Shown: positions 28,154-35,425, counted from the stretch's first letter. The stretch is 64,000 nucleotides of DNA from Emticicia sp040253585 (GCF_040253585.1 NZ_JBELAU010000006.1:1-64000); one strand, 5' to 3'. The notes: generated by a model from the sequence alone, not told the origin. A program made the numbers and translations.

Positions 28154-28197
28154 TGTAAGCAAACTGTAAGCAACTTTTCTTAATATTTCTGCTTACA
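28154..28197. promoter_or_regulatory. Candidate integrase arm-type sites, left end
   Basis: TGTAAGC at 28154-28160 and 28165-28171 and its inverse GCTTACA at 28191-28197. The same heptamer recurs three times near the right end of the element. In addition TTGTTAGCA occurs twice (28040-28048, 28065-28073), and CGGTGCATA / TATGCACCG form inverted copies around the block. Confidence 0.45.
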
Positions 28198-28242
28198 GTC
28201 CGATAAGCTCCGATATATGCACCGTTCTATTATACCGCCTGT

Positions 28243-29325
28243 TTAAGCCTTTTTTCCAAACATTCTCGACAAAAAAGTGTACTTCCCCGCTTCATCAGGT
28301 GTATGAAACGATTTTACTTTTAAACGATTGTATTCTTTCTCGGCAATTTCATTTTCTGAATCTTCCTGAGTAGATGGAGTTGGTATTGATTTTTCGACTT
28401 GGTTTGTTGTGGTTGTGGAAGCCTTTTTTACTTTTGATTCAATCAAGGCAACTAAATCTTCGTAGTGATTTCGTCCAGTAATATTTATAATTTTCTCACC
28501 ACTATTTCCGCCATTAACCTCCAAAAAATAACAATTATCAGGTGCAAGTCTAATAAAATCAATACCTGCAAAATCAAGCCCTAATGCTTTGGCACACTTT
28601 ACGCAATTTGCTTTCTCGGTTTCTGTCAATTCGCTTAAAACATCTCGACCGCTACCACCTTGACTTAAATTTGCTCTAAAGTCGTTTTTACCTTTACGCT
28701 CCATTGCAGAAACTACTTTATCACCTATTACAATCGCTCGAATGTCTTTTGCACCATTTTCGATGTATTGTTGAATGATAACATTTTGTTTCAAACTGTA
28801 AAGTGTTTGTAAAGTCGTATTTGCACCAACTTCGCTTTCCATGATAAATACCTGCTTTCCTTGTGAACCTCGTGGAAGTTTGCCAACTGCTGGGAGTCCT
28901 CCAACTAAGTCGATTAAAAACTTAGGATATTGCGGATAATCAGCAAATACAGTCTTAGGTTGTCGAATCTTTGCTTCGCTTAACTTTTGGGATGTCCAAA
29001 ACTTGTTTGTTGCTATTGTCATACCTAATGATGAACCTGTACTGTAAACCCCTAAACAGTCTTCAAAATGGCGTACAACCGCACAAGCATAAAAGAAATT
29101 CGCCCCGCTAATCCGTGGAATAATTGCATCTATACCACTCATGTTAAGCCGTTCGGGTTGGTTCGGGTTGCTGGATTCGATGTAAACCCTATCATAACCA
29201 CTTTCATATTCCGAAATGTAAAGGTAAATTTGACTTGGATTTAATAGGACTACTTCATGTCCTTTGTCTTTAAGCGTTTTAGTTAATAACGCTTGACTAC
29301 TGTTGCTCAAAATTGCTACTTTCAT
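28243..29325 (-). CDS. RimK-like ATP-grasp ligase carried by the element
   Basis: 360 residues. The ATP-grasp core (about 90-285) has GKLPRGSQGKQVF (glycine-rich ATP loop), VIIQQYIENGAKDIRAIVIG, AMERKGKNDFRANLSQGG, then GLDFAGIDFIRL and the metal-binding FLEVNGGNSG, all closely parallel to RimK-type alpha-L-glutamate ligases. Such enzymes form amide bonds between a carboxylate and an amine, using ATP. Relatives glutamylate ribosomal protein S6 or crosslink precursor peptides. The last 70 residues are a Thr/Glu/Lys-rich extension absent from RimK. It is the last minus-strand gene of the element, 46 bases after a 71-aa ORF. A tRNA terminator separates it from the chromosome. The substrate is unknown; the neighbour is one candidate. 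Confidence 0.85.
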   Translation of the reverse strand: MKVAILSNSSQALLTKTLKDKGHEVVLLNPSQIYLYISEYESGYDRVYIESSNPNQPERLNMSGIDAIIPRISGANFFYACAVVRHFEDCLGVYSTGSSLGMTIATNKFWTSQKLSEAKIRQPKTVFADYPQYPKFLIDLVGGLPAVGKLPRGSQGKQVFIMESEVGANTTLQTLYSLKQNVIIQQYIENGAKDIRAIVIGDKVVSAMERKGKNDFRANLSQGGSGRDVLSELTETEKANCVKCAKALGLDFAGIDFIRLAPDNCYFLEVNGGNSGEKIINITGRNHYEDLVALIESKVKKASTTTTNQVEKSIPTPSTQEDSENEIAEKEYNRLKVKSFHTPDEAGKYTFLSRMFGKKA

Positions 29326-29371
29326 AATTCTGTAATTGTTTAAATTGTAAAAAACTGTTAATTAAAGATTG

Positions 29372-29587
29372 TCATTTTTGTAGGTCATTATCTTTTAGTA
29401 AAGAATTAATCCTACGGGCAAATTCATTCTGCTCTTGGGATGTAGTACGACTCTTTTTGTAAGTGTCCATTGATTGTGCGTTCCCCTTTCGTGCCTTTCC
29501 TGTAAATTGACAAATCACCCATCCATCGGGGCAAGTGCCGTGGATAGCATATTGAAGTTCAACGCTATCCTGTTCTGTCCATGCCAT
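29372..29587 (-). CDS. Small protein upstream of the ATP-grasp gene
   Basis: 71 residues: MAWTEQDSVELQYAIHGT at the start, then CPDGWVICQFTGKARKGN and a charged, helix-prone end (FARRINSLLKDNDLQK). No signal peptide or membrane segment. The order and the 46-base spacing suggest an operon with the ligase, so it might be a substrate, leader-bearing precursor or accessory protein. I do not recognise it, and no graspetide-type core motif is evident. Two cysteines flank a conserved-looking PDGW. It may equally be an unrelated small element protein. Confidence 0.6.
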   Translation of the reverse strand: MAWTEQDSVELQYAIHGTCPDGWVICQFTGKARKGNAQSMDTYKKSRTTSQEQNEFARRINSLLKDNDLQK

Positions 29588-29950
29588 AGTTACATCATTG
29601 TTTAAGTGTTAAATACTGTTGCAAAGGTTTATCAATTGAGCCATTTTGTAAAGGACGGTTTTTCTACTTTTGAAACTGTTGGAGTTTTGAGGGTTTCAAA
29701 TTCATATATTCGGCATTTTATTTTTGGCAATTGCCAATACGATAAACGGCGGGTTGAACTCTCAGAAAAGCAGGCAAAAAAAAAGTTTTTAAAAATATAA
29801 CTAATTGATTATCAATTAGTTACGCTCTCAACCAAGAGATTTTGGGTGCAACTTTTTGAAAAACACTTTTTTGATGGAATTGCCACTTCTGATAATTAAA
29901 CATAAAACACTGATTATCAATGACTTACAAACAGTTTAATGAAAAACTAT
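29588..29950. other. 363-base gap with palindromes
   Basis: AT-rich, with no convincing gene. It holds TTGGCAATTGCCAA (29724-29737, perfect palindrome), whose core recurs as a 20-bp perfect palindrome at 30026-30045 inside the primase gene. It also holds AACTAATTGA-TTA-TCAATTAGTT (29799-29821). Either could be an operator, a terminator or part of a replication/packaging site. Confidence 0.6.
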
Positions 29951-30796
29951 TCAATTATTTTTCATTAGCCACTCGTTCAAATCTCCGAATCTTGCGTATC
30001 TGACCGAACAATCAATAACTTTTGATTTTTGGCAATTGCCAAAAATTTCCAAAAATGCTTTCTTGCCTGTCTTGTCTGTGTCCAGTACACAAAATATTTT
30101 AGCGTAGTTACTTAGCAAGTCATTTGCTAAATGTAGATTCTTTGTTGAGTTCAGTACGATTGTATCAAACTCAGGAGTTTCAATATTTTTGATTGTGAGA
30201 TAAGAAAGAAAATCCATGAAACCTTCAAAAACTAAAACGGCTACTTTGCTCTTTCCTTTGATACTTGTAATAGTCTTTGGACTTGTACCGAACTTTCTTA
30301 TTTTGTTACGTAGCTCGAAACCGCCTAAATCATTCTCGAATGCAAGTGCAAATTCTTTGGTATTATAGTATGCTTCTTTCAGGTAGATTTTAGCGATTGA
30401 TAAGTTTACTTTTCTTTCAGTTAGATACTCAAGTAATGCTCTGTTATCGAGTGCCTTTACTTTCTTGAGTTGAAACGGCTGCTTTGTTTCTTGATGGCAT
30501 ACAAAAGAAAAGGATTCGGGTTTGACCATACCATCAAAAGACTGCAAGAGCTGCACGGCTTCTTTAAAATCTACGTTGTGGTAACGCTCCACAAACTTGA
30601 TAATATCGCCACCTTTGCCCGTTGCAAAATCAATAAAATCATTCTGCTTTGGTCGAACTGCAAAAGAGGGCGTTGTTTCGGCTGGGCGAAATGGTGAATG
30701 ATAAAACAACCTGTTGCCACTTTGGTTTTTTGGCTCAAAACCTATGCTTTGTAGATAGGCTTGCATTGATATATTTTTGACTGCTTCGAGGTTCAT
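29951..30796 (-). CDS. Element primase with Toprim domain and zinc-less CHC2-like N-terminus
   Basis: 281 residues from ATG 30796 (MNLEAVKNISMQAYLQ). The longer reading from 30919 runs through the GGAACA repeats and is not family-like. The N-terminal block FYHSPFRPAETTPSFAV, then FIDFATGKGGDIIKFV, follows the CHC2 zinc-finger primase pattern, but the usual Cys ligands are replaced, so zinc is probably not bound. The Toprim part has the catalytic Glu in LVFEGFMDFLSYL and the DxD in FCVLDTDKTGKK. It would make primers for element replication, together with the helicase on the other side of the repeat array. Confidence 0.85.
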   Translation of the reverse strand: MNLEAVKNISMQAYLQSIGFEPKNQSGNRLFYHSPFRPAETTPSFAVRPKQNDFIDFATGKGGDIIKFVERYHNVDFKEAVQLLQSFDGMVKPESFSFVCHQETKQPFQLKKVKALDNRALLEYLTERKVNLSIAKIYLKEAYYNTKEFALAFENDLGGFELRNKIRKFGTSPKTITSIKGKSKVAVLVFEGFMDFLSYLTIKNIETPEFDTIVLNSTKNLHLANDLLSNYAKIFCVLDTDKTGKKAFLEIFGNCQKSKVIDCSVRYARFGDLNEWLMKNN

Positions 30797-30864
30797 TTCT
30801 TTTCTTTTGTATGCTTTGTTAAAATTGTACTGACAATGTGTTTTGGAGTGATATACCTGTTTTT

Positions 30865-31064
30865 TTGGAACATTGGAACAAAACAAACTTTTTGGAACAT
30901 TGGAACACTTTTGGAACACTTTTGGAACATATTAAAATACTTATATTCAATACTTTACAATCATTTGTTCCAAAGTTCCAAGATTTTTTAATGTATTTCT
31001 AAATCATATATTTAGCTTTACTTCAGATTTTTTCTTTGTTCCAAAAGTGTTCCAAATGTTCCAA
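30865..31064. repeat. Iteron-like array: six TTGGAACA and five inverted copies
   Basis: Forward TTGGAACA starts at 30865, 30873, 30892, 30900, 30911 and 30922. Inverse TGTTCCAA starts at 30966, 31037, 31048 and 31057, with a one-mismatch copy AGTTCCAA at 30974. The spacing is mostly 8 or 11 bases, close to one helical turn. The two blocks face each other across a very AT-rich centre (30930-31036). It fills the 380-base gap between primase and helicase genes, the expected place of a replication origin or a regulated promoter. Confidence 0.85.
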
Positions 31065-31176
31065 AATATGCCACTTTTAGCCATAATTGAAAAAGTCAAA
31101 TTGTACTATTCTAAGATTAACAATATTAGTCAAATCAAAAAAATTACAATCGAGACAATTATCTAAATTGCACTTT

Positions 31177-32448
31177 TCAAAGTACTTGCTTTCGCTCAAA
31201 TAGAAAGTGATAGTTGTTTTCGTTTGTAGGTAAATAAACTGATTCCTGTTTTGTATTTTCGGCACTCTTTAAACTGAAATACTCATACCTACTCTTTTTC
31301 TGTTCGGTCATTCCAAACTCTTCAATCAATGCTCTCTTTACTCTCGAACGGTCTAAAAACTTAAACCTGCCTTCCAATTCGTTGCAAAGGTTCGATACTG
31401 AAAAACAGAGTTCTTTTTCTTCTTCAAAAAAGTTAAATGATTCAATGATGAGTTCTTTAATGGCTCTACCAGTTGCAGAATGGCTATTATCAAAGTAGTA
31501 TTGAAGTTGCTGGGTGTAATAAATTTCGGGTGCAAAATACATTCGACTTTCTTCTTGATGTACTAATTTGCGGTTTACTAAGAAATGAAGAAAAGACGGT
31601 ATCTCGTCTAAAAAGTTGGCTTCTATATTTGGGTTATCAGTCACGCCCTTTTCTGCAAAGGTCGGCACTTTAAAAACGGCAAAACGGTTCTCACCTTTTT
31701 CAATTGGTAACGCTCGCCCTTCTTCGTTACTCAATAATACAAATTTACCAAAGAAATCAATTTGGCTCTGTGCTTTGTTTTTCTCATTGAATGTTACTCG
31801 ACCAGTCTCAGTACTAAAACGTTTGAGCATTTGCATTACGCTGTTCTTTTCGAGTGATGCTTCATCGACAATAATGGCTAAACGCTTAACCCAAACAGAA
31901 TTAAAATTACTGTCTAAATCAGCGTTTCCGACCTTTACCGAATTATCTTGAAAGATTAGCTTGAGTAAATTACCAAAGGTACTTTTGCCTGTACCACGTT
32001 CTTTTGATTCCAGTAAGATAATAGGCAGCCGTTGCGTTGGTTTAGTGTAAAGCAGCTGCAAATAATCTAAAGCAAAATCCACTTTATCACCAAAAACATG
32101 ATTCAGAAAAGCAGAAATAGTTTCATGTTTACCTGCTTTTGGTTTGTGTGATAATTGAAAGTATTCATTGAAGAAACCCTGTATAACTTGCTGATAATTA
32201 GTGTGTGAAGGTACATTTACAAAACCTTCATATTTTTTAATAGATTTAAAATAGTCGCTATTCTTTCCGCCCAAATCATCTTGTACCGTGCCTTTTTCAC
32301 GCTTATCGTAAAATCTGTATAAGTTGCCATCTTTGTCGGGTTTAAATACTTCTTTCAGGTAATTATCTCCTACACGAATAAACTTTTTTGCTAATCTTTC
32401 TTTCTCTAAAATATGGGTATCTTTCATAATTTTGTTGTTATTTTGCAT
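31177..32448 (-). CDS. Element replicative helicase / SF3-type ATPase
   Basis: 423 residues. Walker A in ESKERGTGKSTFGNLLKL (near 146-163) and Walker B in LAIIVDEASLEKNS (near 190-203) are followed by FGKFVLLSNEEGRALPIEKG and ENRFAVFKV, the sensor-like pattern of phage and plasmid primase-helicases (DUF5906-like). The C-terminal part (about 330-400) looks like a winged-helix region. A start at MKDTHILEKERL (residue 8, 32427) is possible. Together with the zinc-less primase and the repeat array it forms a replication module. Confidence 0.85.
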   Translation of the reverse strand: MQNNNKIMKDTHILEKERLAKKFIRVGDNYLKEVFKPDKDGNLYRFYDKREKGTVQDDLGGKNSDYFKSIKKYEGFVNVPSHTNYQQVIQGFFNEYFQLSHKPKAGKHETISAFLNHVFGDKVDFALDYLQLLYTKPTQRLPIILLESKERGTGKSTFGNLLKLIFQDNSVKVGNADLDSNFNSVWVKRLAIIVDEASLEKNSVMQMLKRFSTETGRVTFNEKNKAQSQIDFFGKFVLLSNEEGRALPIEKGENRFAVFKVPTFAEKGVTDNPNIEANFLDEIPSFLHFLVNRKLVHQEESRMYFAPEIYYTQQLQYYFDNSHSATGRAIKELIIESFNFFEEEKELCFSVSNLCNELEGRFKFLDRSRVKRALIEEFGMTEQKKSRYEYFSLKSAENTKQESVYLPTNENNYHFLFERKQVL

Positions 32449-32531
32449 TCAATGGATGAATAGGTTTATTATTTATTCATAGTGGGGTACTACCACTTAA
32501 AAAACGGGTTAATTATCTTTAAAGAAATTGC

Positions 32532-32563
32532 AAAAACGCCCCCGTTTCATCGAGGGCATTTTT
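32532..32563 (-). terminator. Terminator behind the integrase operon
   Basis: On the minus strand GCCCTCG-ATGAAA-CGGGGGC (seven pairs, one G-T) is followed by five T. It starts a few bases after the stop of the 52-aa gene. Confidence 0.75.
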
Positions 32564-32565
32564 GT

Positions 32566-32724
32566 TTAATTCAATGACGGTTTAACGGCTCTATCAAAGG
32601 TTTTGACCATCTTTTTATACTCATGGATAATCTCTTTCAATACCTCAATTTCTCGCTCCTGGTGTTCAATAATTCTCGATTGAATTTTGATACGTTCATT
32701 GTCTAAATTAAAGTCCTTCATCAT
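32566..32724 (-). CDS. 52-aa coiled-coil protein coupled to the integrase
   Basis: MMKDFNLDNERIKIQSR begins a 52-residue, strongly charged helix (EREIEVLKEIIHEYKKMV) that looks like a coiled coil. Its ATG overlaps the integrase stop as ATGA (32721-32724), and the intrinsic terminator lies right behind its stop, so it is translated with the integrase. It could be an excision or accessory factor. Small charged helical proteins often fill that role, but no known excisionase motif is visible. Confidence 0.7.
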   Translation of the reverse strand: MMKDFNLDNERIKIQSRIIEHQEREIEVLKEIIHEYKKMVKTFDRAVKPSLN

Positions 32725-34001
32725 CCTAATTTTGTGCGTTTAAAGGCTTCTTTTAGGTCTGTGAGTACGGTTTTATGCTCTGCTTTTGCATAATGCTTTA
32801 GAGTAACCTCAAGGCTCGTGTGGCCCATTGTTGCTTTAGTTGCCAACTCCGATAAACCTGCATTGTATAGAATCGTACTATACGAACGCCTTGCAACGTG
32901 ACACGTAAGCACTTTCTTTATCTTTGCCAATGCTCCTATTGCTTTTAGCTGGAGGTTTAGTTTATGGTTGCTAATTACGGGTAAAATCAAGCCGTATTGC
33001 TTGCAATAATTATCATCTTGATATTTGGCAAGAATCTCTAATGCTCTGTTAGTCAAGTAGATAGTTTGTGATGTACCCGTTTTTTCTCGTGGCTTATGGA
33101 TGTAAGTTTCGCCCGTTTCGAGTGGTAAAAAATTATGTGGTTTTAAGGCTCTACAATCCGAATATGATAACCCGGTATGGCACATAAATATAAACACGTC
33201 TCGAACCCTGTCAAGGCTCGTTATTAGGTGCAGTTTCTCAATGGCTAATACTTCTTCTTCTGTAAGAGCTTCACCACGTTTTATCTCGAACTTTCTGCGG
33301 AAACTCATAAAAGGATTTCTACGAATCCATTCCTTTTCTACGGCAAAATCCATGATTCGCTTGAAATGCCCTGAAACCATTTGAACTACATTATGACTTA
33401 GTTTCTTTTCCTTTTTTAGCCAATTACTAAACTCCTTAATATCGTATGGTACAATAGCTTCTAAACTCGCATTTTTGCCTAAACGACTAATACCAAACTC
33501 GCTTATATGTTTGGTTTGTACCTTGATTTTTCTGACAGTGCCTATACTTTTATCACCTACTTTATAATCGTCTTCTACTGTTTTTAAAAACAAAGTAAGT
33601 GCGTGTTGTAGGTTTGGAATTGTAGCAACGCCCAAGCCCAAAACAATAGATTTTATGAGGTCTAAATCAATGCTACGTTCGGTTAAAGTGAGTTCTATAT
33701 ATGCTTTTTCGGCTCGTAGCTTCATATCTTGCAACATCAATGTTCGGTGTGTATCGCCTTTGATGCTCCAGTTTTGAGTATCAAGGTCGCCGTACTTGCA
33801 TTTCATATTTGTAGAAAATGGTTTACGGTATTTGCCAAATTGTAAATCAATCATAATCGTACAATTAGTGTCGGCATTTTTCGGGTTTATCTTTCTTTGC
33901 CATACTAATACATTAAACCTTGTTTCAGTCGATTTTAAACCCTTACCATGTTGAGCATCTTGGAGTTTGTTACCTATCGGGGAATTTGTTATTTTTGCCA
34001 T
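32721..34001 (-). CDS. Tyrosine recombinase (integrase) of the element
   Basis: 426 residues. The N-terminal part binds arm-type DNA, with a SAM-like core-binding domain at about 130-225. In the catalytic domain I see HTGLSYSDCRALKP (box I region), CHVARRSYSTILYNAGLS (His and Arg of box II), MGHTSLEVTLKHYAK (His and the nucleophile Tyr). In box I the position usually held by the first Arg reads Ser (TGLS). The CTnDOT integrase family is known to lack that Arg, so this is probably family-typical and not a defect. It would integrate the element at the tRNA-Arg 3' end. Confidence 0.92.
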   Translation of the reverse strand: MAKITNSPIGNKLQDAQHGKGLKSTETRFNVLVWQRKINPKNADTNCTIMIDLQFGKYRKPFSTNMKCKYGDLDTQNWSIKGDTHRTLMLQDMKLRAEKAYIELTLTERSIDLDLIKSIVLGLGVATIPNLQHALTLFLKTVEDDYKVGDKSIGTVRKIKVQTKHISEFGISRLGKNASLEAIVPYDIKEFSNWLKKEKKLSHNVVQMVSGHFKRIMDFAVEKEWIRRNPFMSFRRKFEIKRGEALTEEEVLAIEKLHLITSLDRVRDVFIFMCHTGLSYSDCRALKPHNFLPLETGETYIHKPREKTGTSQTIYLTNRALEILAKYQDDNYCKQYGLILPVISNHKLNLQLKAIGALAKIKKVLTCHVARRSYSTILYNAGLSELATKATMGHTSLEVTLKHYAKAEHKTVLTDLKEAFKRTKLG

Positions 34002-34060
34002 GATTCAAATAGAATGTTTAAAAGCCCGTTCACTATGTCCAGTAGTGGCGGGCTTGTTTA

Positions 34061-34261
34061 TTATTTAAAGAACTTTTGTATTGGAATAGAAAAGTATGCT
34101 GCTATTTTTTCTAACTCACTTTTAGTAGCTTCCTTTTCGCCTCGATAAATTAAAGCCCATCGCTTCTTATTTATCTGAGTATTATCGTAAAATTCAACAT
34201 TTGGTTTAAATACAAGTTTTGTATTTCCTTCGATGGCTTGTGCGATACTTGACTTTTGCAT
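34061..34261 (-). CDS. Small phage-type regulator
   Basis: 66 residues. NKKRWALIYRGEKEATKSEL followed by EKIAAYFSIPIQKFFK looks like a short helix-turn-helix of the Cro/XRE type. It is divergent from the larger XRE repressor at 34367, with a 105-base shared region containing dyads. By position it would be the Cro-like or integrase-operon side of a genetic switch. The family assignment is tentative. Confidence 0.65.
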   Translation of the reverse strand: MQKSSIAQAIEGNTKLVFKPNVEFYDNTQINKKRWALIYRGEKEATKSELEKIAAYFSIPIQKFFK

Positions 34262-34288
34262 ATTTGTTATTATTTATGTTAAAAATGA

Positions 34289-34363
34289 TATTACAAATGT
34301 AATAATGAACATTATATATGCAAAATATATTATTAAAATTTTGTCAAATGGTACATACATTTG
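34289..34363. promoter_or_regulatory. Operator dyads between divergent regulators
   Basis: TATTACA-AA-TGTAATA (34289-34304) is a perfect dyad. CAAATG-GTACATA-CATTTG (34345-34363) is a second. The second overlaps TACATTTG (34356-34363), a -7 box that would start transcription next to the XRE start codon and so be shut by binding there. Confidence 0.55.
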
Positions 34364-34366
34364 TAG

Positions 34367-34984
34367 ATGGATATTTCAAAAACTATAATTGAGATTCGAG
34401 AACGCAAAAAAATTAAGCAATCTGAACTTGCTAATAAGTTAGGTATTGACCAACCTAACTATTCTCGTTTGGAAAAAAGGGGCGAAAAATTAACTGTTGA
34501 GCAGCTAAAACAAATTGCATCAGCTCTGGGCGTAGAAATCAATGAGCTATTAGGTATTGAAGTACAATCAATAGATATTGAGAAAGTAAAAAGAATAGAA
34601 AAGAGAGTTTCAGAATTGGAAAAACTCAATAATATATTAGAAGAAAGAAATAAAGAATTACAATTAGTTCAAGATGAAAATAAGGTAAAATTAAATAGTA
34701 TTAATCGTCAATTGACTTTTCAATTGATGATAATGTATCAAGTTGGGCGTATCAATTTATTGAATACAGATTTAACCATTGCGAAAAAAGTAAACGTTAG
34801 CGAAATATCTCAAGAAGAATTACAAAAGATAATTTATTCACAAAACGACTTTGCAATTGATTACTATTTCACCCAAGAAGATAAGAGAGAAATTGTAAAT
34901 AAATTGACTGGAAATTTAGAAGAAGAAAAAGGCTTCAAAGTCTTTTTAGATAATTATGACGTTATACGACTATTACTACCTTAG
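34367..34984 (+). CDS. XRE-family repressor-like regulator with coiled coil
   Basis: 205 residues. Residues about 5-60 are a typical XRE helix-turn-helix (KIKQSELANKLGIDQPNYSR, LKQIASALGVEINELLGI). About 70-115 is a coiled coil (Glu/Lys-rich heptads). The C-terminal 90 residues are helical and not recognised. No RecA-cleavable repressor protease motif is seen. It is the only plus-strand gene of the element and probably keeps it quiescent. The very short leader suggested by the -7 box at 34356 would fit a tightly controlled repressor. Confidence 0.85.
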   Translation: MDISKTIIEIRERKKIKQSELANKLGIDQPNYSRLEKRGEKLTVEQLKQIASALGVEINELLGIEVQSIDIEKVKRIEKRVSELEKLNNILEERNKELQLVQDENKVKLNSINRQLTFQLMIMYQVGRINLLNTDLTIAKKVNVSEISQEELQKIIYSQNDFAIDYYFTQEDKREIVNKLTGNLEEEKGFKVFLDNYDVIRLLLP

Positions 34985-35001
34985 TGTCAATTAATAGACT
35001 C

Positions 35002-35090
35002 GCTTACACTACATAAACCACTTATAATCAACACTTTGCAATATATTTCAGTAAAATATTTCATTGCTTAGCTTACATAGATGGCTTACA
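35002..35090. promoter_or_regulatory. Candidate integrase arm-type sites, right end
   Basis: GCTTACA at 35002-35008, 35071-35077 and 35084-35090, about 60-150 bases inside attR. The same heptamer, in both orientations, sits near the left end. Confidence 0.45.
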
Positions 35091-35151
35091 AATTGGCAAA
35101 AAGATTCTATAAATGACTGATAGTTATTGTTTTAGTTCTGAGAAGTAAAAC

Positions 35152-35169
35152 CCCTACGCGGTCACAAAG
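35152..35169 (+). repeat. attR candidate, copy of the tRNA-Arg 3' end
   Basis: Exact 18-bp copy of 27869-27886, followed by GAGAATAG, which resembles the TAAAATAG after tRNA copy 1. Confidence 0.75.
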
Positions 35170-35198
35170 GAGAATAGCATTAGCTCTTCTCCTTTTTT
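35169..35198 (+). terminator. Terminator behind attR
   Basis: GGAGAA ... TTCTCC stem followed by seven T. It is probably the original terminator of the tRNA-Arg array, displaced by the element. Confidence 0.7.
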
Positions 35199-35207
35199 TA
35201 TTATACT

Positions 35208-35226
35208 CGGATGAGAAGGTTTGGGG
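35208..35226 (+). pseudogene. 19-bp tRNA-Arg fragment
   Basis: CGGATGAGAAGGTTTGGGG is identical to 27843-27861 (anticodon loop to T stem of tRNA-Arg). The flanks do not match a tRNA, so it is a remnant of another copy beyond attR. The stretch from here to 35425 holds no gene. Confidence 0.75.
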
Positions 35227-35425
35227 CGAGAAATTTTTTCTTTGAATCTTCAATCGCTCATAGAAGTTAATCAAATGACCCATTTTTTGCTAAAAAATTC
35301 TTTTCTCTATCTCTCAAAATACAAGCCTTCAAAACAATTTCTTCCTATAATACAACTTTTTCAAAAATATTTTTAATTTTGAAAAGCATTTTAGTACCTA
35401 ACTATTCTTTAAACCTTATTTATTT

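Larger units (their letters stand above)
27869..35169. mobile_element. Integrated element at tRNA-Arg, satellite/plasmid-like, about 7.3 kb
   Basis: Bounded by an exact 18-bp direct repeat (27869-27886, the tRNA-Arg 3' end, and 35152-35169). Inside are a tyrosine integrase, a divergent phage-type regulator pair, a primase, a helicase, an iteron-like array, and an ATP-grasp cargo gene with a 71-aa partner. A TGTAAGC motif recurs near both ends. No relaxase, conjugation or structural phage gene is visible. The exact left border is uncertain. If the crossover lay in copy 1, tRNA copy 2 is inside the element. If it lay in copy 2 (one mismatch in the core), the element starts near 27961. Confidence 0.8.

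Noticed and set aside
29606..29800. 64-residue plus-strand frame in the gap upstream of the 71-aa gene
   Set aside because: Its FGNCQ segment comes from the GGCAATTGCC palindrome, which also appears in the primase gene. No start signal or protein-like composition supports it.
30797..30919. Primase extension through the GGAACA repeats
   Set aside because: The added residues are a translation of the repeats. The MNLEAV start fits primase families.
30865..31064. CRISPR array
   Set aside because: The repeats are 8 bases in both orientations with 0-11-base gaps and no spacer-like unique segments. No cas genes are present.
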